NCBI GenBank assembly: GCA_018812355.1
Contig: JAHJDQ010000100.1
Location: forward strand, 1-6,727
Reading direction: 5' to 3'
Length of the DNA: 6,727 nucleotides
Origin: Nanobdellota archaeon
GTDB taxonomy: Archaea; Nanobdellota; Nanobdellia; Woesearchaeales; GW2011-AR9
The notes under the pieces were generated by a model. It was not told the origin of the DNA and did not search any database. It saw only the letters and a program-made list of their open reading frames with translations. Positions 4,021-6,727 of this stretch are shown one piece after another. Position 1 is the stretch's first letter; each line of letters opens with the position of its first letter. Made by a program: the position numbers and the translations under genes.

Positions 4021-6654
4021 TCACAACTCTTTCAACTTCTTTAAGATATCACTATGAAAGCCTTTCTTTTCTTTAATGGCAATCGGAGAACCGCCACCAT
4101 GCCAAGTAAATCTTGGACGCATTTGGACAGGAAAAATCCGTTCATTAGCATCATCAAAAATAACTGCTGCTCCTTTAACTCTTGGCAGCAAATCAACTTC
4201 TCGTTCCAATCCTTGACGCATATAACTTTGCGTCAGCATACTGAGAGCATCAACGTCCATTCTGGCGGTCAGACGATGCGAGATAACTGTATCAGATTGC
4301 GTCATCACATCAGTATGAATTTTTCCTGGTTGTTGCGAAGCTAAGATCAAACTAATTCCTGGCTGTCGACCTTCTCTGAGAATTGTGATTAAAGCATCCG
4401 ACGCTGCAGTCTTGCCATCATGGGGGAGTAGTTCGTGAGCTTCATCAATCGCAATCCAGACTAAAGGTTCATCCATCTTTTCTTTTACCTCTTTAGAAAA
4501 ATAATGCATCGCCGCATCGACGGACTTAAACTCTTCTGTTTTTCTGGCAAGCATCCGTTGATTGAAAAGGGTACGGGCAATTAAGCCAACGACTAAAGCT
4601 TTAATTTCCCAGCCACTGGCCATGGTAGCGTAAGGAGAGACATCTAAAACTGTTACTTGTCCACCGGCAATGATATCTTTAAGAGGAGTACCTTCTTTAG
4701 AAAAGATTTCCCAACCATTTGCTTTTTGAAATTCATTAACAACAACACTAATCGTTACTTTATCACTCTCTTGATCTTTTTTAACAAGGTCAATTAGTTC
4801 ATCCATAGAATAACTTTCTTTCTTTTTTGTTAATTCTTGAATAACTCGTGTGATTAAAACTCCAGCAGCAGAATTAGGATCGAGATTAAAAGCAGTACAC
4901 CAATCGTGTGGATCGACATCAATTGGTCGGATAGAAAAAGGGAAATCAGTAGGAATGCCTTCCTCTTTGTATTTGTAATAAAAACCGGAAGGAGTATAAA
5001 TCTTGATATCTAACGGTTTTGGTTCCATGTTCCATTTTTTAACTAATTCGGCGTCTTGAAAATTAGGATATTTCATTGTCCAATAAATACCCATCGTGTC
5101 TAAAATAACAATAGAAAGGTTTTGTTTGATTTCTAAAGGTAAATCGGCTAGACCTTCGGCAATCGCTCCCATCGTGTAGGAATTGTGAACAATAACATCA
5201 TTAGCAATAAAATTATGAGTTTCTGGAATAGTTAAATCATAAACTTCAAAATCACCTTCTAAATAGTTTAAAGAGATGATTTCGTCCCAAAAGATATCTG
5301 AATTCGCAAATTTTGATAATAAATCTGACTCATCTGCTTTGGCAATTTGTAATACTTTTTGTCTCGAAGGAGAATAATGGATACTTTCTCTTAACGCTTT
5401 TGGATGGGCATAACCTATTTTTCTTCCAGTCTCCGCCCAGTTGTCAGGTTTGTAGAGACCCCAAATCTCTTTTGGAATTGTATCGACATTGGGATTGCGA
5501 ACAATTTTAATTGCCTCTTTTATGGCCAGAGCTGCTCTCTCTTCTTTTTTCCCATAAAAACCAATTTCTTGTAAATACTTTTCAACCCCCTCTCCATAAA
5601 TTTCCAATTCATTAGACTCAAATTTATTTTTAATCAGTTTTTTTCTAATCTTAGCAACAATACCAAATCTTAGTAAAAGATGCTGAACTTGGGAGATTAA
5701 TTGATTAGAAGATGAACAATAACTAACAAACCAATGGTTTGCTTTCTGGTAAATAGTACCGTCACATGAAAAAAGTCTGTTAAGAAATAATGATAATTGA
5801 TGTTTAGGTAAATTGAAAATTTCTTTTGGGATGAATTTATTTAATGAAGTGGTTCCGTAAAGATTGAATGTTTCTAACCAATTTCTAATTGAAGATTTCT
5901 GCTCAAATTTACTCCCTGTAGTAAATTGCCCTTGTTTATTTCTTTTTACAAGGAGGGTGGTACGCTGTTTATTTTCAACAACCCTATAATCAGATTCACT
6001 AGAATGATTCTTAATGGTTAAATTTGAGTCAAAATCTTTAATTGAGCTCTTGAAATCTTCGACTATTTTTTTATCTTGATTAGAAAACAAGACAAATCCA
6101 TTACCTAAATGGCCTTCAGCAATTAAGTAAGCCAATAATTTTATTGCATTCTCTTTCATAGAATTGTTTCCAAAAACTTCAACCTTTCTAGGAGTTGCAA
6201 TTCTTGCTCCTAAATTTAACTTTTCAGCGGGGACCCAACCTTTAACAGTTAACAACGGATGTTCTGGAGTAAGCTTTATTGTTTTTCCTGTCCTCAGCTT
6301 AAGTTCTAGAAGTTTGTTAACTGGACGTTTATAAAAATGAGATTTTGATTTTTCTTTTATCTTAAAATTGTGATCTAAAGTGAAAATATTATTCTGATTT
6401 TCTTCCAAATCTTTAATTCTAACTTGGGAACCATTATCTAAAGTTATCAAAGAATCTCCATGAAGACACTTGCCACTTCCTCTCTTGCCGACAATGAAAA
6501 CTACGTGAGCCCCAGCGACGTCCATATAAACAGGATTGGATAAAGAAGTTGTTTGGCCCATCTTGACATACTGCTTGCCAACAAGAATCGTGCCTTCTTT
6601 ACCATACTTTTCTAAATCATGCTTACTTCTGCCGATAATAACATCAAAGACCAT
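4021..6654 (-). CDS. HerA-like (DUF87) P-loop ATPase interrupted by an intein in Walker A
   Basis: The 877-residue precursor encodes a 448-residue ATPase after splicing. N-extein residues 1-62 end in GKRGSGK; the intein is 63-491; the C-extein begins SYTMGAIAEGL. Joined, these give the Walker A motif GKRGSGKS. Walker B is LVWIAIDEAHELLP (731-744, Asp737-Glu738), followed by SLILASQQP (768-776) with a sensor-like Gln and SHRLTARMD (792-800) with a candidate arginine finger. This matches COG0433/DUF87 HerA-FtsK superfamily ATPases, hexameric motors that act on DNA. Classical HerA has a longer N-terminal barrel domain before the P-loop, whereas here only about 55 residues precede it, and no nurA is present, so a role in end resection is not assured. 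No Shine-Dalgarno site precedes the ATG; a weak TATA-like box lies about 27 bases upstream. The stop is seven bases from the end of htpX on the other strand. Confidence 0.88.
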   Translation of the reverse strand: MVFDVIIGRSKHDLEKYGKEGTILVGKQYVKMGQTTSLSNPVYMDVAGAHVVFIVGKRGSGKCLHGDSLITLDNGSQVRIKDLEENQNNIFTLDHNFKIKEKSKSHFYKRPVNKLLELKLRTGKTIKLTPEHPLLTVKGWVPAEKLNLGARIATPRKVEVFGNNSMKENAIKLLAYLIAEGHLGNGFVLFSNQDKKIVEDFKSSIKDFDSNLTIKNHSSESDYRVVENKQRTTLLVKRNKQGQFTTGSKFEQKSSIRNWLETFNLYGTTSLNKFIPKEIFNLPKHQLSLFLNRLFSCDGTIYQKANHWFVSYCSSSNQLISQVQHLLLRFGIVAKIRKKLIKNKFESNELEIYGEGVEKYLQEIGFYGKKEERAALAIKEAIKIVRNPNVDTIPKEIWGLYKPDNWAETGRKIGYAHPKALRESIHYSPSRQKVLQIAKADESDLLSKFANSDIFWDEIISLNYLEGDFEVYDLTIPETHNFIANDVIVHNSYTMGAIAEGLADLPLEIKQNLSIVILDTMGIYWTMKYPNFQDAELVKKWNMEPKPLDIKIYTPSGFYYKYKEEGIPTDFPFSIRPIDVDPHDWCTAFNLDPNSAAGVLITRVIQELTKKKESYSMDELIDLVKKDQESDKVTISVVVNEFQKANGWEIFSKEGTPLKDIIAGGQVTVLDVSPYATMASGWEIKALVVGLIARTLFNQRMLARKTEEFKSVDAAMHYFSKEVKEKMDEPLVWIAIDEAHELLPHDGKTAASDALITILREGRQPGISLILASQQPGKIHTDVMTQSDTVISHRLTARMDVDALSMLTQSYMRQGLEREVDLLPRVKGAAVIFDDANERIFPVQMRPRFTWHGGGSPIAIKEKKGFHSDILKKLKEL
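5182..6468 (-). mobile_element. Intein with LAGLIDADG homing endonuclease (429 residues)
   Basis: The intein spans precursor residues 63-491. Block A is CLHGDSLITLDNG with nucleophile Cys63. Block B is LTPEHPLLT (128-136) with Thr129 and His132. Block F is VYDLTIPETHNFIAND (471-486) and block G is VIVHN with penultimate His490 and terminal Asn491. The +1 extein residue is Ser492. All residues for standard class 1 splicing are present. Between the splicing blocks lie two LAGLIDADG-type motifs, LLAYLIAEGHLG (173-184, Glu180) and FLNRLFSCDGTI (290-301, Asp298), about 115 residues apart. Each retains the acidic residue, so the endonuclease could still be active. The frame is intact through both junctions. 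Confidence 0.92.
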
Positions 6655-6677
6655 AAAGGGATAAAAAGAAAAGGAAG

Positions 6678-6685
6678 TAATAAAT
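6678..6685 (-). promoter_or_regulatory. Candidate TATA box for the ATPase gene
   Basis: The minus strand reads ATTTATTA, centred about 27 bases upstream of the ATG at 6654, which has no Shine-Dalgarno site. The spacing suits a leaderless archaeal mRNA. The match to the TATA consensus is only moderate and the region is nearly all A and T. Confidence 0.3.
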
Positions 6686-6727
6686 GTTGTGGTTAAAAAA
6701 AATAAATAAAAATAAAATAATTATAAT

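Noticed and set aside
4021..6654. Assigning the symbol herA
   Set aside because: The P-loop is only 56 residues from the N-terminus, too close for the full HerA barrel domain, and no nurA partner is present. HerA-like DUF87 ATPase is as far as the sequence goes.

Overview
The window looks like a fragment of an AT-rich archaeal genome, most likely a DPANN lineage of the Woesearchaeota/Pacearchaeota type. That placement is inferred. It rests on an archaeal-type HerA-like (DUF87) ATPase carrying an intein, a secreted Ig-like protein packed with N-glycosylation sequons, TATA-like boxes about 27 nt upstream of apparently leaderless start codons, and a small archaeal-style winged-helix regulator. 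No rRNA, tRNA or CRISPR array was found.

Layout. Positions 1-1443 (minus) hold the first 481 codons of a large secreted or surface glycoprotein that runs off the left edge. It has no stop in the window. Its ATG overlaps the TGA of an 83-residue winged-helix protein (1440-1691, minus) in an ATGA junction, and its Shine-Dalgarno sequence lies inside the last codons of the regulator, so the two form a translationally coupled pair behind a palindromic TATA-like box at 1711-1724. Positions 1800-2327 hold a decayed IS200/IS605-type element. It comprises a TnpA gene with its HUH motif intact but its C-terminal catalytic-tyrosine helix replaced by AT-rich sequence, a bipartite inverted repeat that can fold over the tnpA ribosome binding site and codons 2-4, and a cluster of hairpins upstream.

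Positions 2482-3027 (plus) encode LemA and 3114-4013 (plus) the M48 membrane protease HtpX, a pair that is commonly linked. The 86 bases between them consist almost wholly of three back-to-back perfect inverted repeats. htpX ends seven bases from the end of a convergent gene at 4021-6654 (minus). That gene encodes a HerA-like P-loop ATPase whose Walker A motif is split between the Lys and the Ser by a 429-residue LAGLIDADG intein (5182-6468). Spliced, the host protein would be 448 residues.

How the genes may work together: LemA and HtpX belong to envelope and membrane-protein quality control, and the winged-helix/surface-protein pair to cell-surface expression. The ATPase is a DNA-motor-type enzyme whose ATP site can only be assembled after protein splicing. 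No single novel multi-gene system is evident. The most notable items are the P-loop intein, the regulator-surface protein coupling and the structured DNA around the tnpA remnant.
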